Positions 42,371 through 52,540 of a DNA stretch of 64,000 bases are shown in pieces. The notes under the pieces were generated by a model. It ran no database searches and had not been told where the DNA came from. It saw only the letters and a list, made by a program, of their open reading frames with translations. The stretch's first letter is position 1. The number at the start of each line of letters is the position of its first letter. Source of the DNA: Citrobacter freundii ATCC 8090 = MTCC 1658 = NBRC 12681. GTDB taxonomy: Bacteria > Pseudomonadota > Gammaproteobacteria > Enterobacterales > Enterobacteriaceae. The stretch is taken from NCBI RefSeq assembly GCF_011064845.1, contig NZ_CP049015.1:2914001-2978000 (forward strand). The letters run 5' to 3'. A program made the position numbers and the translations under genes.

Positions 42371-42457
42371 TGGTACCCGGAGTGGGACTTGAACCCACAC
42401 AGCGCGAACGCCGAGGGATTTTAAATCCCTTGTGTCTACCGATTCCACCATCCGGGC
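42371..42457 (-). tRNA. leuZ: tRNA-Leu (anticodon TAA)
   Basis: 87 bases, CCA encoded. It has acceptor stem GCCCGGA/TCCGGGT, anticodon loop with TAA, long class II variable arm, and T arm GTGGGTTCAAGTCCCAC. It is nearly identical to E. coli leuZ. Third in a glyW-cysT-leuZ cluster. Confidence 0.97.
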
Positions 42458-42469
42458 TCGGGAAGAAAT

Positions 42470-42543
42470 TGGAGGCGCGTTCCGGAGTCGAACCGGACTA
42501 GACGGATTTGCAATCCGCTACATAACCGCTTTGCTAACGCGCC
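42470..42543 (-). tRNA. cysT: tRNA-Cys (anticodon GCA)
   Basis: 74 bases, CCA encoded. The acceptor stem is GGCGCGT/ACGCGCC, and the anticodon loop TTGCAAA gives GCA. It differs from E. coli cysT at a base in the D arm only, as far as I can compare. Confidence 0.97.
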
Positions 42544-42594
42544 GAAATCTCCTGGCTTTTCAGCCGACATCCGCTATTGCCGATGTCTCTAATT

Positions 42595-42670
<76 letters not shown>

Positions 42671-42821
42671 ATCACCAAGTAACTTTGTTAATCACTTGAT
42701 TTTGTTATCGTCTGGCAATCAGTGCTGCCGTTCGATGCGTTGCATTCTACTTACCTGACGCAATGAGTCAACGATATTTTTCACCACTAACGATCGTTTG
42801 CTGAAATTTGCGTCGAAACGA

Positions 42822-43370
42822 TCACTGATCAAGCAAATCTCCACGTGCAGCGCTCAAATACTGGAACATTGACCACAAAGTCAGTATCGCGGCGACGAAG
42901 AAAAGTGCGATCCCAGCATACTCAACCCAGATATTTGGACGCCACAGCAGCCAGGCCAGTGCAGCCATTTGCGAAGTGGTTTTCACTTTACCAATCCAGG
43001 ATACGGCTACGCTGCTGCGTTTACCCAGTTCGGCCATCCATTCACGTAGTGCAGAGATGATGATTTCACGCGCAATCATTGTTGCAGCGGGGAGCGTCAC
43101 CCACCAGCTGTGGTAATGCTCTGTCACCAGTACCATCGCAATAGCTACCAGCACTTTATCAGCGACCGGATCGAGGAACGCGCCAAAACGCGTGCTTTGG
43201 TTCCAGCGGCGAGCCAGAAAACCGTCAAACCAGTCTGTGACCGCTGCGATACAGAAGATCAGCGCACAAACAAAGGGAGCCCAGGTGAATGGCAGGTAAA
43301 AAGCCAATACAAAGAATGGGATCAGGATGACGCGAAACAGCGTGAGCAACGTAGGGATATTAAATTGCAT
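42822..43370 (-). CDS. pgsA: phosphatidylglycerophosphate synthase PgsA
   Basis: 182 residues, CDP-alcohol phosphatidyltransferase with four to six membrane helices. The active-site motif D-G-x2-A-R-x8-G-x3-D-x3-D is present as [18 protein letters not shown] followed by [11 protein letters not shown]. It makes phosphatidylglycerophosphate, the first committed step to phosphatidylglycerol and cardiolipin. It follows uvrC and precedes the tRNAs. Confidence 0.97.
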   Translation of the reverse strand: MQFNIPTLLTLFRVILIPFFVLAFYLPFTWAPFVCALIFCIAAVTDWFDGFLARRWNQSTRFGAFLDPVADKVLVAIAMVLVTEHYHSWWVTLPAATMIAREIIISALREWMAELGKRSSVAVSWIGKVKTTSQMAALAWLLWRPNIWVEYAGIALFFVAAILTLWSMFQYLSAARGDLLDQ

Positions 43371-43425
43371 ATGACGGATAACTATCTGTTGTCAGTGAAA
43401 TTACCCCTATGTTGCTACAGAGGGC

Positions 43426-45258
43426 CTAATGTTTCAACGAGTAGAAGATCTTTTCTGCCAGAGCTTGCGAAATACCCGGCACTTTTGCAATTTCTTCGAT
43501 ACTTGCATTACGAAGACCTTGCAAACCTCCCATATATTTCAACAACATCTGGCGACGCTTTGGCCCGACACCTTCGATGGTCTCAAGCGTGCTGGTACTT
43601 TTCACTTTCGCCCGCTTTTTACGATGCCCGCTAATCGCATGATCGTGAGATTCATCGCGGATATGCTGGATAACGTGCAATGCAGGCGAATCCGGCGGCA
43701 GACTAAAGCCCTCACCTTCCGGCTCAAAGAACAGTGTTTCCAGACCAGCTTTACGATCGGCCCCTTTTGCCACCCCCAGCAAAAGTGGGTGCTGTTTGTC
43801 CCAGGGAACGTCCAGTTCAGCAAAAACGGCTTTCGCCTGCCCTAACTGACCTTTACCGCCATCGATCAATATGACGTCCGGAATCTTACTTTCTTCAATC
43901 GCCTTACCATAACGCCGACGTAAGACCTGATTCATCGCTGCATAATCATCACCCGGCGTAATGCCGGTAATATTGTAACGCCGATATTCTGCACGCAGCG
44001 GGCCATTGGCATCAAAAACCACACAGGAGGCTACTGTCTGCTCCCCCATCGTATGGCTAATGTCGAAGCACTCCATACGCTTCACCGCAGGTAACTTCAA
44101 TACGGAGGCCAGCGCCGTCAGACGTTGCGTAATCGTCGACTGCTGAGAAAGTTTCGTAGTGAGCGCCACTGCCGCGTTGGTCCGCGCCAGCTTCAGATAA
44201 CGCGCGCGATCCCCTCGCGGTTTCGTCTGCACGTTAATCTTCCGTCCGGCCAGTTCAGACAGAGAGTCTGCCAGCAGGGTTTTATCGCTAAGATTGAAAT
44301 CGAGCAGGATCTCCCCGGGTAAGGTACGCATCTGGCTCCCCTGCAGATAAAACTGCCCGACAAAGGTTTCGACGACCTCGCCGAGTTCCGTACCACCGGG
44401 TACTTTAGGGAAATAGCTGCGGCTGCCCAGCACTTTACCCTGGCGAATAAACAGAACGTGCACACAGGCCATGCCGGCGTCAAACGCCACGCCAATGACG
44501 TCCAGATCGTCTCCGGTGTTAGAGACAAACTGTTTTTCGGTCACGCGGCGTACGGCCTGGATTTGGTCACGAATTCGCGCAGCCTCTTCAAATTCGAGAT
44601 TTTGGCTGGCCTTTTCCATGCGGGTGATCAGCTGTGTTAATACCTGATCGTCTTTTCCGGACAGGAACAGACGAACATACTCGACTTGCTGAGCATACTC
44701 TTCCTCGCTCACCAGACCCGCGACACACGGGCCGAGACAGCGGCCAATCTGATATTGCAGACAAGGTCGAGAACGGTTGCGATAAACGCTGTTTTCGCAC
44801 TGGCGGATAGGGAATATTTTCTGCAACAGCGCCAGCGTTTCACGCACCGCATAACCGTTAGGGAACGGTCCAAAGTACTCGCCTTTGGCATGCTTTGCCC
44901 CACGATGCATCGCCAGACGCGGGTGGGTATCGCCGCTAAGGAATATAAAGGGGTAGGATTTATCATCACGCAGCAATACGTTATAACGCGGCTGATATAG
45001 CTTGATGTAGTTGTGCTCAAGCAATAACGCTTCGGTTTCAGTGTGCGTTACCGTGACATCAATCTGCTGGATTTGCGCGACCAGCGCTTCGGTCTTGCGT
45101 GACGCAAGATTACTACGGAAGTAGCTGGAAAGCCTTTTTTTCAGGTCTTTCGCTTTCCCGACATAGATAACCGTTCCGGCGGTATCATACATACGATAGA
45201 CGCCGGGCTGGCTGGTCACGGTTTTCAGGAACGCTTTGGCATCAAACTGATCTGTCAC
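43426..45258 (-). CDS. uvrC: excinuclease ABC subunit UvrC
   Basis: 610 residues, usual length. An N-terminal GIY-YIG domain ([26 protein letters not shown]) makes the 3' incision. The UVR/UvrB-binding motif follows ([20 protein letters not shown]), then an RNase H-like 5' nuclease domain ([29 protein letters not shown]) and a C-terminal helix-hairpin-helix ([18 protein letters not shown]). Nucleotide excision repair. It starts inside the uvrY stop by 4 bases. Confidence 0.98.
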   Translation of the reverse strand: MTDQFDAKAFLKTVTSQPGVYRMYDTAGTVIYVGKAKDLKKRLSSYFRSNLASRKTEALVAQIQQIDVTVTHTETEALLLEHNYIKLYQPRYNVLLRDDKSYPFIFLSGDTHPRLAMHRGAKHAKGEYFGPFPNGYAVRETLALLQKIFPIRQCENSVYRNRSRPCLQYQIGRCLGPCVAGLVSEEEYAQQVEYVRLFLSGKDDQVLTQLITRMEKASQNLEFEEAARIRDQIQAVRRVTEKQFVSNTGDDLDVIGVAFDAGMACVHVLFIRQGKVLGSRSYFPKVPGGTELGEVVETFVGQFYLQGSQMRTLPGEILLDFNLSDKTLLADSLSELAGRKINVQTKPRGDRARYLKLARTNAAVALTTKLSQQSTITQRLTALASVLKLPAVKRMECFDISHTMGEQTVASCVVFDANGPLRAEYRRYNITGITPGDDYAAMNQVLRRRYGKAIEESKIPDVILIDGGKGQLGQAKAVFAELDVPWDKQHPLLLGVAKGADRKAGLETLFFEPEGEGFSLPPDSPALHVIQHIRDESHDHAISGHRKKRAKVKSTSTLETIEGVGPKRRQMLLKYMGGLQGLRNASIEEIAKVPGISQALAEKIFYSLKH

Positions 45259-45911
45259 TGGCTTGCTAATGTCTCCGCATTACACAGGCCATGGCGAATT
45301 GCCAGGTGAGTCAGCTCTACATCGCCATGAATGTTTAATTTACTGAACATTCGATAGCGATAGCTGTTCACCGTTTTAGGACTAAGATTCAGTTGCTCTG
45401 AGATCTCATTAACCTTCTGACCTTTGGTGATCATCAGCATAATCTGCAACTCGCGTTCAGACAAACTGGCAAACGGGGTTTCCGTTTTCTCAGGCTCAAT
45501 CTGGCTGAGCGCCATTTGCTGAGCGATATCGGAGGCAATATACCGTTGCCCGGAAAAAACCGAACGAATCGCACTCACTACTTCCTGGGGGGCAGCGCCT
45601 TTGCTGAGATACCCTGCGGCCCCTGCCTGCATAACTTTTGCAGGTAATGGGTTTTCGGTGTGTACCGTCAACATGATCACTTTAATGTCTGCCGTAGAAC
45701 GCGCAATTTTGCGGGTTGCTTCCAGACCGCCAATACCGGGCATATTCATATCCATCAGCACAACGTCAACGGAATTTGAGCGGCACCATTTTACCGCATC
45801 TTCACCGCAGCACGCTTCGCCGACAACTTTTATGCCTTTTATATCTTCCAGAATGCGTCGTATCCCTGCGCGCACCAGTTCGTGGTCATCAACAAGAAAA
45901 ACGTTGATCAA
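45255..45911 (-). CDS. uvrY: response regulator UvrY (BarA/UvrY, SirA orthologue)
   Basis: 218 residues. The NarL-type receiver has Asp54 as phospho-acceptor ([13 protein letters not shown]), followed by a LuxR-type HTH ([43 protein letters not shown]). Phosphorylated by BarA, it activates csrB/csrC and so relieves CsrA, which also affects flhDC in this window. Operon with uvrC. Confidence 0.97.
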   Translation of the reverse strand: MINVFLVDDHELVRAGIRRILEDIKGIKVVGEACCGEDAVKWCRSNSVDVVLMDMNMPGIGGLEATRKIARSTADIKVIMLTVHTENPLPAKVMQAGAAGYLSKGAAPQEVVSAIRSVFSGQRYIASDIAQQMALSQIEPEKTETPFASLSERELQIMLMITKGQKVNEISEQLNLSPKTVNSYRYRMFSKLNIHGDVELTHLAIRHGLCNAETLASQ

Positions 45912-46370
45912 AGGAATATCTCCAGAATAGGGATAACGCTACCGATAGTTAATCGGTCCTATGTTAACGGGTTTTATCTCAACTTTGAAATGTAAAAAAC
46001 GCCCGACTTTCGATTTTGCTCTCGTTTTTGGAAATTAGATTGTACGACGAGTGGAAACTTTCAGTACTGGTAACCTTTTGCCACGGTTATATCTGTGTAG
46101 CTGTTTCATAATGGTGACAAAAAGATCATATTCCTTCGTTGAATGCAAACCAGGCAGTCAAAGTTGTAACAATAATTAACGAGGAAAATACTCGAAATAA
46201 ACAACATGTGGAGAAAATATATGCACTGCAACATGTTGTTTATTTTAATGTCCACAACATTGGTCCGCGCAAAAAACAACCACAGATATTTTTAGCCTCG
46301 CTTATGGTATACTCCGCCGCCTTAAGATTTGACATCGCACTTTTTCATTGAAACATAACGAGGAAAATAA
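45912..46370. other. uvrY-yecF divergent intergenic region
   Basis: About 460 bases. It contains a perfect 15-bp inverted repeat (46195-46209 / 46231-46245), a small ORF with a good ribosome site inside it (46221-46295), and a 14-base direct copy of the yecF ribosome site (46177-46190 and 46356-46369). A TATACT at 46306-46311 may be the yecF -10. Confidence 0.5.
46221..46295 (+). CDS. possible 24-residue membrane mini-protein
   Basis: ATG at 46221 has GGAG 7 bases upstream and is followed by MHCNMLFILMSTTLVRAKNN and RYF-type polar end before TAG. The first 16 residues are hydrophobic enough for a short membrane segment. An alternative upstream ATG (46206) lacks a ribosome site. The ribosome site and start lie in the loop of a strong hairpin. 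This is only a prediction from sequence. Confidence 0.35.
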   Translation: MHCNMLFILMSTTLVRAKNNHRYF

Positions 46371-46595
46371 ATGAGTACGCCTGACTTTTCCACTGCTGAG
46401 AATAACCAGGAACTGGCCAATGAAGTCACCTGCCTGAAAGCCATGTTAACGCTGATGCTGCAGGCAATGGGTCAAGCCGATGCAGGCCGCGTGATTCTTA
46501 AAATGGAAAAACAGCTCGCGCTGATTGAAGATCAATCACAGGCTGCGGTATTTTCCAACACGGTTAAGCAAATTAAACAAGCTTACCGCCAGTAA
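46371..46595 (+). CDS. yecF: DUF2594 protein YecF
   Basis: 74 residues, nearly identical to E. coli YecF ([39 protein letters not shown]). A small helical cytoplasmic protein of unknown function. The ribosome site is GAGGAAAATA. Convergent with sdiA. Confidence 0.93.
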   Translation: MSTPDFSTAENNQELANEVTCLKAMLTLMLQAMGQADAGRVILKMEKQLALIEDQSQAAVFSNTVKQIKQAYRQ

Positions 46596-46599
46596 TAAG

Positions 46600-46634
46600 A
46601 AACCGGCTGATAGCAATGCTCTCAGCCGGTTTTG
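46600..46634. terminator. terminator between yecF and sdiA
   Basis: AAACCGGCTGA (46600-46610) and TCAGCCGGTTT (46622-46632) form an 11-bp stem ending in TTTT on the plus strand; it can serve both convergent genes. Confidence 0.88.
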
Positions 46635-46661
46635 CGTCTGACACTCAGAACGATAATTTAC

Positions 46662-47384
46662 TCAGATAAGCCCGGTTGCCGCGGCATAACAGGCTATCTG
46701 CGTTTTGTTTGGCGCATTGAATTTCTTTTGCATATTCTTCTGGTGGAAGTTCACGGTATTTTCAGAAATCGACAGAATGATGGCTATCTCTGAAGAGGTC
46801 TTCCCCTCTGCCGTCCATTTCAATATTTCCTTTTCCCGCTTGCTAAAACGCATCTCTGGCGCCATAACCATGTCATCTTCCAGCCTCGTCAGTACAGACA
46901 GACTTTCCCGTACCAGAAGCTGCATCCTGAGCTCTACTTCATCGCTCGCAAGGCGACTGTTACGGATACTTGCACGCGATACAGATAAAAAACCCAACGC
47001 CCGGTTAGGCAACATTAAGCATTGCGTCATCCCTTTGCGTAAACCGTGATTGCGCGCGGCGTCCCACAAAGGTTGCGCATCGCGAAACAGAGTATCGTTC
47101 CAGGGTAAATGCCCCTGACTGAAGTTTTCAGGTTTCAGCACCGGATCAATAGCAAAATAATTTTCGGACTGATAATGCGCCACCCATGCTTTGGGATAGG
47201 TCGTATGAAGTGACGTTTTAGGTCGGGTAAAAGGTACCGGATGACGAACACAGAGCGCGTAGAAATCAAACTCTAAGTGCTGCGTCTGTTGTTGTAATTC
47301 CGTATAGACATCCTCTGCCGTCGCCATTTCCTGAAAGCGTAACAGCATGCTCCGTCGCCAGGTGAAGAAATCAAGATCCTGCAT
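46662..47384 (-). CDS. sdiA: LuxR-type quorum-sensing regulator SdiA
   Basis: 240 residues. The N-terminal autoinducer-binding domain contains the conserved Trp, Tyr and Asp residues (WVAHYQSENYFAIDPVL; LPWNDTLF). The C-terminal HTH is FSKREKEILKWTAEGKTSSEIAIILSISENTVNFHQKNMQKKF. It senses AHLs made by other bacteria, as no LuxI is seen here. It lies beside the cystine transporter genes as in E. coli. Confidence 0.97.
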   Translation of the reverse strand: MQDLDFFTWRRSMLLRFQEMATAEDVYTELQQQTQHLEFDFYALCVRHPVPFTRPKTSLHTTYPKAWVAHYQSENYFAIDPVLKPENFSQGHLPWNDTLFRDAQPLWDAARNHGLRKGMTQCLMLPNRALGFLSVSRASIRNSRLASDEVELRMQLLVRESLSVLTRLEDDMVMAPEMRFSKREKEILKWTAEGKTSSEIAIILSISENTVNFHQKNMQKKFNAPNKTQIACYAAATGLI

Positions 47385-47572
47385 ACTAAGTGGTAATGCC
47401 CCTGAGATTGATAATCATCCAAACATATGAAACAAGCTAACACATAAATGTATTTTATATATGCAAATTATCGGACAAATGAACAATTACTTAAGTATTA
47501 CTCAACAGCGGAAGTAAGTAACAGAATCAAATGTTAATAATAAAGCAATAATTATAAATAGTTATGCGAAGA

Positions 47573-47602
47573 GCACTCGCCAGAAACAATCCCGGCGAGT
47601 GC
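47573..47602 (-). terminator. hairpin after tcyN
   Basis: GCACTCGCC and GGCGAGTGC form a 9-bp stem with a 12-base loop, 12 bases after the tcyN stop. The T run is poor. Confidence 0.6.
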
Positions 47603-47614
47603 CATATTCACTAT

Positions 47615-48367
47615 TTATTGCATCAAAAACTTTTCAAGAAACTGACGGGTACGTGGCTGCTGCGGGTGCGTGAATAAGGACTTTGCTGGTCCCTGCTCGA
47701 CTATCCGTCCTTGATCCATAAATATCGCTCTATCGGCGACATCGCGAGCAAAGCTCATTTCATGCGTCACAATTACCATGGTGCGTTTTTCCTGCGCCAG
47801 TTGGCGGATGGTATTAAGTACCTCGCCAACCAATTCAGGATCAAGCGCGGAGGTCGGTTCATCAAAAAGAATAACCTCAGGTCGCATCGCCAGCGCCCGG
47901 GCAATCGCTACGCGTTGCTGCTGTCCACCCGATAAACGCCGCGGATAGCTGGTTTCTTTGCCCGCCAGTCCGACTTTCGCCAGCAGTTCACGCGCACGAG
48001 CTGTCGCTTCAGCTTTTGGTTCACCTTTGACTATCACCGGCCCCTCAATAATGTTTTCCAGCACTGTCCGATGGGGAAACAAATTAAAGTTCTGGAACAC
48101 AAAACCGACGTGTTGGCGTAACTGACGAATCAGCCCTTTCTGCTGGGTCAACGAACGCGCGGTATCAATGGTAATCTCACCCACTTTAATGGTGCCCGCC
48201 TCCGGTTGCTCCAGCAAATTAATGCTACGCAGCAGCGTGGTTTTGCCCGATCCGCTCGGCCCGATAATCGCCACCACTTCACCAGGTTTGACGTCAAGAT
48301 CGATCCCATGCAGCACAGTTTGCCCATGAAATTTTTTGACCAGGTTTCTGACTTCGATAGCACTCAT
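47615..48367 (-). CDS. tcyN: L-cystine ABC transporter ATP-binding protein TcyN
   Basis: 250 residues (formerly YecC), a single ABC domain: Walker A GPSGSGKTTLL, signature LSGGQQQRVAIARAL, Walker B VILFDEPTSALDP. It powers cystine import with TcyL and FliY (TcyJ). Overlaps tcyL by 4 bases. Confidence 0.96.
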   Translation of the reverse strand: MSAIEVRNLVKKFHGQTVLHGIDLDVKPGEVVAIIGPSGSGKTTLLRSINLLEQPEAGTIKVGEITIDTARSLTQQKGLIRQLRQHVGFVFQNFNLFPHRTVLENIIEGPVIVKGEPKAEATARARELLAKVGLAGKETSYPRRLSGGQQQRVAIARALAMRPEVILFDEPTSALDPELVGEVLNTIRQLAQEKRTMVIVTHEMSFARDVADRAIFMDQGRIVEQGPAKSLFTHPQQPRTRQFLEKFLMQ

Positions 48368-49032
48368 TTCGGCTCTCTCTCCTGGCGGTTCAGTTGTTCT
48401 TCAAAATAGTTTTGCAGCGCAGAAAGCACCGTCGCCATCACCCAGTAAATCAACGAGGCCGCCAGATACATCGTAAAGACTTCCAACGTACGCGAGGTAA
48501 TCAGCTGCGCCTGACGGAACAGTTCCGGTACCTGAATAGTGGCGGCCAAAGAGGTATCTTTCACCAGACTGATAAAGCTGTTGCTCAGCGGCGGCAACGC
48601 AACGCGCGCAGCCTGCGGCAGGATTGCCCGGCGCATGGTCTGCCAGCGTGTCATACCAATACTGGCACCCGCCTCCCACTGTCCTTTGTCGATGGAAGAG
48701 ATTGCCGCACGCAGAGTTTCCGCAGCGTAGGCGGCTGTATTAAGCGACAAGCCAATCATCGCCGCCGGGATGGGATCAAGCTCAATTCCAAACTGCGGCA
48801 GACCGTAATAAATCATAAACAGCTGAGCAATCAACGGCGTTCCGCGAAAAATAGAGATATAAAAACGCGCCAGCCAGCGCACAGGCAGCAGCGGCGACAG
48901 ACGCATCAACGCCAGGATAAACCCCAGCACGAGGCCAAAAAACATCCCGCCGATACTCAGTTGCAGCGTAAAAACCGCGCCTTTGAGCAGATACGGCAGG
49001 GAATCAATTACCAGTTGGATACTTTCATGCAT
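48364..49032 (-). CDS. tcyL: L-cystine ABC transporter permease TcyL
   Basis: 222 residues (formerly YecS), a HisMQ-type permease with about five membrane helices and the EAA loop (SIDKGQWEAGASIGMTRWQTMRRAILPQA). Forms the channel of the cystine importer. It begins 21 bases after dcyD. Confidence 0.96.
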   Translation of the reverse strand: MHESIQLVIDSLPYLLKGAVFTLQLSIGGMFFGLVLGFILALMRLSPLLPVRWLARFYISIFRGTPLIAQLFMIYYGLPQFGIELDPIPAAMIGLSLNTAAYAAETLRAAISSIDKGQWEAGASIGMTRWQTMRRAILPQAARVALPPLSNSFISLVKDTSLAATIQVPELFRQAQLITSRTLEVFTMYLAASLIYWVMATVLSALQNYFEEQLNRQEREPK

Positions 49033-49053
49033 TAGCGTTTTTCGACCTGGTTG

Positions 49054-50148
<1,095 letters not shown>

Positions 50149-50949
50149 TTATTTCGTCACATCCGCTCCAAACCATTTTTCAGACAGGGCTTTCAGCGTA
50201 CCGTCTTTCTGCATTTCAGCAATGGCCGCATCAACCGCTTTCAGCAGATCTTCATTGCCTTTGCGCAGCGCCACGCCGGACTCCTGGCGGGAGAATGCTT
50301 CACCGGTCACAGCCAGCGTGTCTTTGGTTTTCTTCACCAGATCCAGCGCAGCCAGACGGTCAACCAGAATGGCGTCGATACGGCCTACACGCAGATCCTG
50401 GTATTTGGTCGGGTCGTCATCATAGGTACGAATATCCACGCCCTGCACGTTCTGGCGCAGCCACTCTTCATAGTTGGTGCCCAAACCAACGCCGACTTTT
50501 TTACCTTTCAGATCGGCAGCGGTCTTAATAACGCCTTCATTGCCTTTTTTCACCAGCGCCTGAATACCAGAAACCGTATACGGGGTAGAGAAATCGTATT
50601 TTTTCTTACGTTCGTCAGAGATGGTCACCTGGTTGATGACCACATCAATGCGCTTGGAATCAAGAGAGGCCAGCATACCGTCCCACTTGGTCGGCTTCAG
50701 ATTAGCTTTCACCCCAAGGTGCTTGGCCAGTTCCTCAGCGAACTCCACTTCGAAACCGGTCAGCTTGCCGTCATCGCCCTGAAAACTAAACGGGGGATAG
50801 GTCCCTTCCAGGCCCACCAGCAGCGTGCCGCGCTCTTTAACTTTATTTAACAGACCTTCATCTGCATAAGTCTTTACGCTCATTCCGGCGACAAGTGCAA
50901 CAGCCATTACACCCATCAGAGCCTGACGTCCCAGAAGTGCTAATTTCAT
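50149..50949 (-). CDS. fliY: L-cystine-binding periplasmic protein FliY (TcyJ)
   Basis: 266 residues. A signal peptide (ending in VKTYA-D, about residue 29) precedes a SBP_bac_3 fold (GTLLVGLEGTYPPFSFQGDDGKLTGFEVEFAEELAKHLGV; WDGMLASLDSKRIDVVINQVTISDERKKKYDFS). It binds L-cystine for TcyLN. Despite its name it is not a flagellar structural protein; it is downstream of fliAZ. Start at 50949 (MKLALLGRQAL). Confidence 0.96.
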   Translation of the reverse strand: MKLALLGRQALMGVMAVALVAGMSVKTYADEGLLNKVKERGTLLVGLEGTYPPFSFQGDDGKLTGFEVEFAEELAKHLGVKANLKPTKWDGMLASLDSKRIDVVINQVTISDERKKKYDFSTPYTVSGIQALVKKGNEGVIKTAADLKGKKVGVGLGTNYEEWLRQNVQGVDIRTYDDDPTKYQDLRVGRIDAILVDRLAALDLVKKTKDTLAVTGEAFSRQESGVALRKGNEDLLKAVDAAIAEMQKDGTLKALSEKWFGADVTK

Positions 50950-51049
50950 AGTTACCCCGAATATTGTCATTAGTGACTGCTATTTATGAGCATAGTGTAG
51001 AGCGTTTGTCGCGATCCACAAACACGACTCTGTTACACCTTATTCGTTT

Positions 51050-51601
51050 TTAATATATATCAGAACTGGCTGTCCAGGAGGATTTCTGCATATGCCCTAT
51101 ATGCGTATGGGCTTTAAACTGCTCATACTTACGTAAGGCGATGCGGTAATTGTTGGTGCTGGTTTCCGGCAGCCACGGGGCAAGGTTTTCGTCGAGGAAC
51201 CCTTCCTGTAGCAGATCGTGAGAGATATTTTGTTCGGCCAGGTGATTCCCGAGGCGACGCAGGCGGACAACGTATTCACGTACCGTGCCGTGACTCATTT
51301 CGGTCTGCTCAAATAAAAACTGTTTAAAACCGATAATATCGAAAAAGTCGCTCTGCTCTTTGCAATGCAAATCACCGCAAAAACGGCACAGTGCCACCCA
51401 CTCTTTTTTCTCCTGCTCCCACTCGGCTTCATCCAACAAAGTGTCCAGGCGGGCGATGGCGATTTTATTCACAATTTGCCCGCGACGAACCAGCGTGATC
51501 CTGTCGAGCAACTTAAAGCAATGGGCGCAATGCGTCTGGCTGTGTTTGAAATCTTTGAGGTAGCGGCTTAGAGGCCGTCTTTTTGATTGCTGCACCGTCA
51601 T
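51050..51601 (-). CDS. fliZ: flagellar regulator FliZ
   Basis: 183 residues, very close to E. coli FliZ (QQSKRRPLSRYLKDFKHSQTHCAHC; SHGTVREYVVRLRRLGNHLAEQNIS). It is a DNA-binding protein that antagonises sigma-S promoters and delays curli expression while cells are motile. In the fliA operon, 57 bases after fliA. Confidence 0.96.
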   Translation of the reverse strand: MTVQQSKRRPLSRYLKDFKHSQTHCAHCFKLLDRITLVRRGQIVNKIAIARLDTLLDEAEWEQEKKEWVALCRFCGDLHCKEQSDFFDIIGFKQFLFEQTEMSHGTVREYVVRLRRLGNHLAEQNISHDLLQEGFLDENLAPWLPETSTNNYRIALRKYEQFKAHTHIGHMQKSSWTASSDIY

Positions 51602-51658
51602 GAGAACTCCTGGTAGTCAATTCGTAATGCGGCATTGTTCAGGGGTAATGATGTACCC

Positions 51659-52378
51659 CTATAGCTTACCCAGCTTGGTGCGTAGACGTTTGATGGCCTG
51701 ACTGTGCAACTGGCTGACCCGTGATTCCCCGACTTCCAGTACCGCGCCAATCTCTTTCAGATTCAGCTCTTCCTGGTAGTACAGCGTTAACACCAGCTTT
51801 TCGCGCTCCGGCAACGCCTCAATCGCGTCCATCACGCGCTGGCGGAGGTTACCCTCAAGAAGCTGTTGTAACGGGTTTTCCTGCTGATGTTCTTCCGTCA
51901 CCAGCTCGATACTATCGCCATGCTCTTCCCGCCACTCGTCATAAGAGAAGAGTTGGCTGTTATTGGTATCGAGCAACATCTGACGATACTCTTGCACAGG
52001 AATAGCCAGACGCGCCGCCACTTCGGTTTCCGTCGCGTTGCGCCCTAATTCCTGCTCCAGTTGTCCCATCGCCTGTGCCACTTCGCGGGCATTGCGCCGA
52101 ACGCTACGCGGCACCCAGTCCCGGCTGCGTAGTTCATCCAGCATAGCCCCACGAATACGCTGCACTGCGTAAGTGGTAAATGCCGTTCCTTGCAAAGCGT
52201 CATATCGGTCAACGGCATTCAATAACCCGATGCCGCCCGCTTGTAGCAGATCATCCAGTTCTACGCTCGCCGGCAAACGCACCTGAAGGCGCAATGCTTC
52301 GTGACGCACCAACGGTACATAACGCTGCCACAGCGAGTGTTTATCCATTACACCTTCAGCGGTATACAGTGAATTCAC
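51659..52378 (-). CDS. fliA: flagellar sigma factor FliA (sigma-28)
   Basis: 239 residues. Region 2 (ELDDLLQAGGIGLLNAVDRYDALQGTAFTTYAVQRIRGAMLDELRSRDWVPRSVRR), region 3, and region 4 with the HTH (LNLKEIGAVLEVGESRVSQLHSQAIKRLRTKL) are all intact. It recognises class 3 promoters, three of which (tar, fliC, fliD) are plain in this window. The start is GTG at 52378, as in E. coli. The anti-sigma FlgM is outside the window. Confidence 0.97.
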   Translation of the reverse strand: MNSLYTAEGVMDKHSLWQRYVPLVRHEALRLQVRLPASVELDDLLQAGGIGLLNAVDRYDALQGTAFTTYAVQRIRGAMLDELRSRDWVPRSVRRNAREVAQAMGQLEQELGRNATETEVAARLAIPVQEYRQMLLDTNNSQLFSYDEWREEHGDSIELVTEEHQQENPLQQLLEGNLRQRVMDAIEALPEREKLVLTLYYQEELNLKEIGAVLEVGESRVSQLHSQAIKRLRTKLGKL

Positions 52379-52403
52379 GATAAACAGCCCTGCGTTAAAT
52401 GAG

Positions 52404-52411
52404 TTATCGGC
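52404..52411 (-). promoter_or_regulatory. sigma-28 -10 element in the fliA promoter
   Basis: GCCGATAA on the minus strand, 26 bases before the fliA start. The -35 (TGCAGAAA at the usual spacing) is poor. In E. coli fliA has both a FlhDC-dependent and a FliA-dependent start here. Confidence 0.65.
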
Positions 52412-52498
52412 ATGATTATCCGTTTCTGCAGGGGTTTTAATTGGGTGAATAGTGGGTGAAATGAGGGGTTATTTGGGGGTTACGGGTAAAGCCGAATG

Positions 52499-52524
52499 TA
52501 AAAAACCCCGCCGAAGCGGGGTTT
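52499..52524 (-). terminator. terminator of fliC
   Basis: AAACCCCGC and GCGGGGTTT pair around CGAA, followed on the minus strand by a run of T. It lies 17 bases after the fliC stop. Confidence 0.93.
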
Positions 52525-52540
52525 GCGTGATAAGCATAAA

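Noticed and set aside
46139..46351. 70-residue ORF upstream of yecF
   Set aside because: No ribosome site, no recognisable protein pattern, and it runs through the inverted repeat and the yecF promoter.
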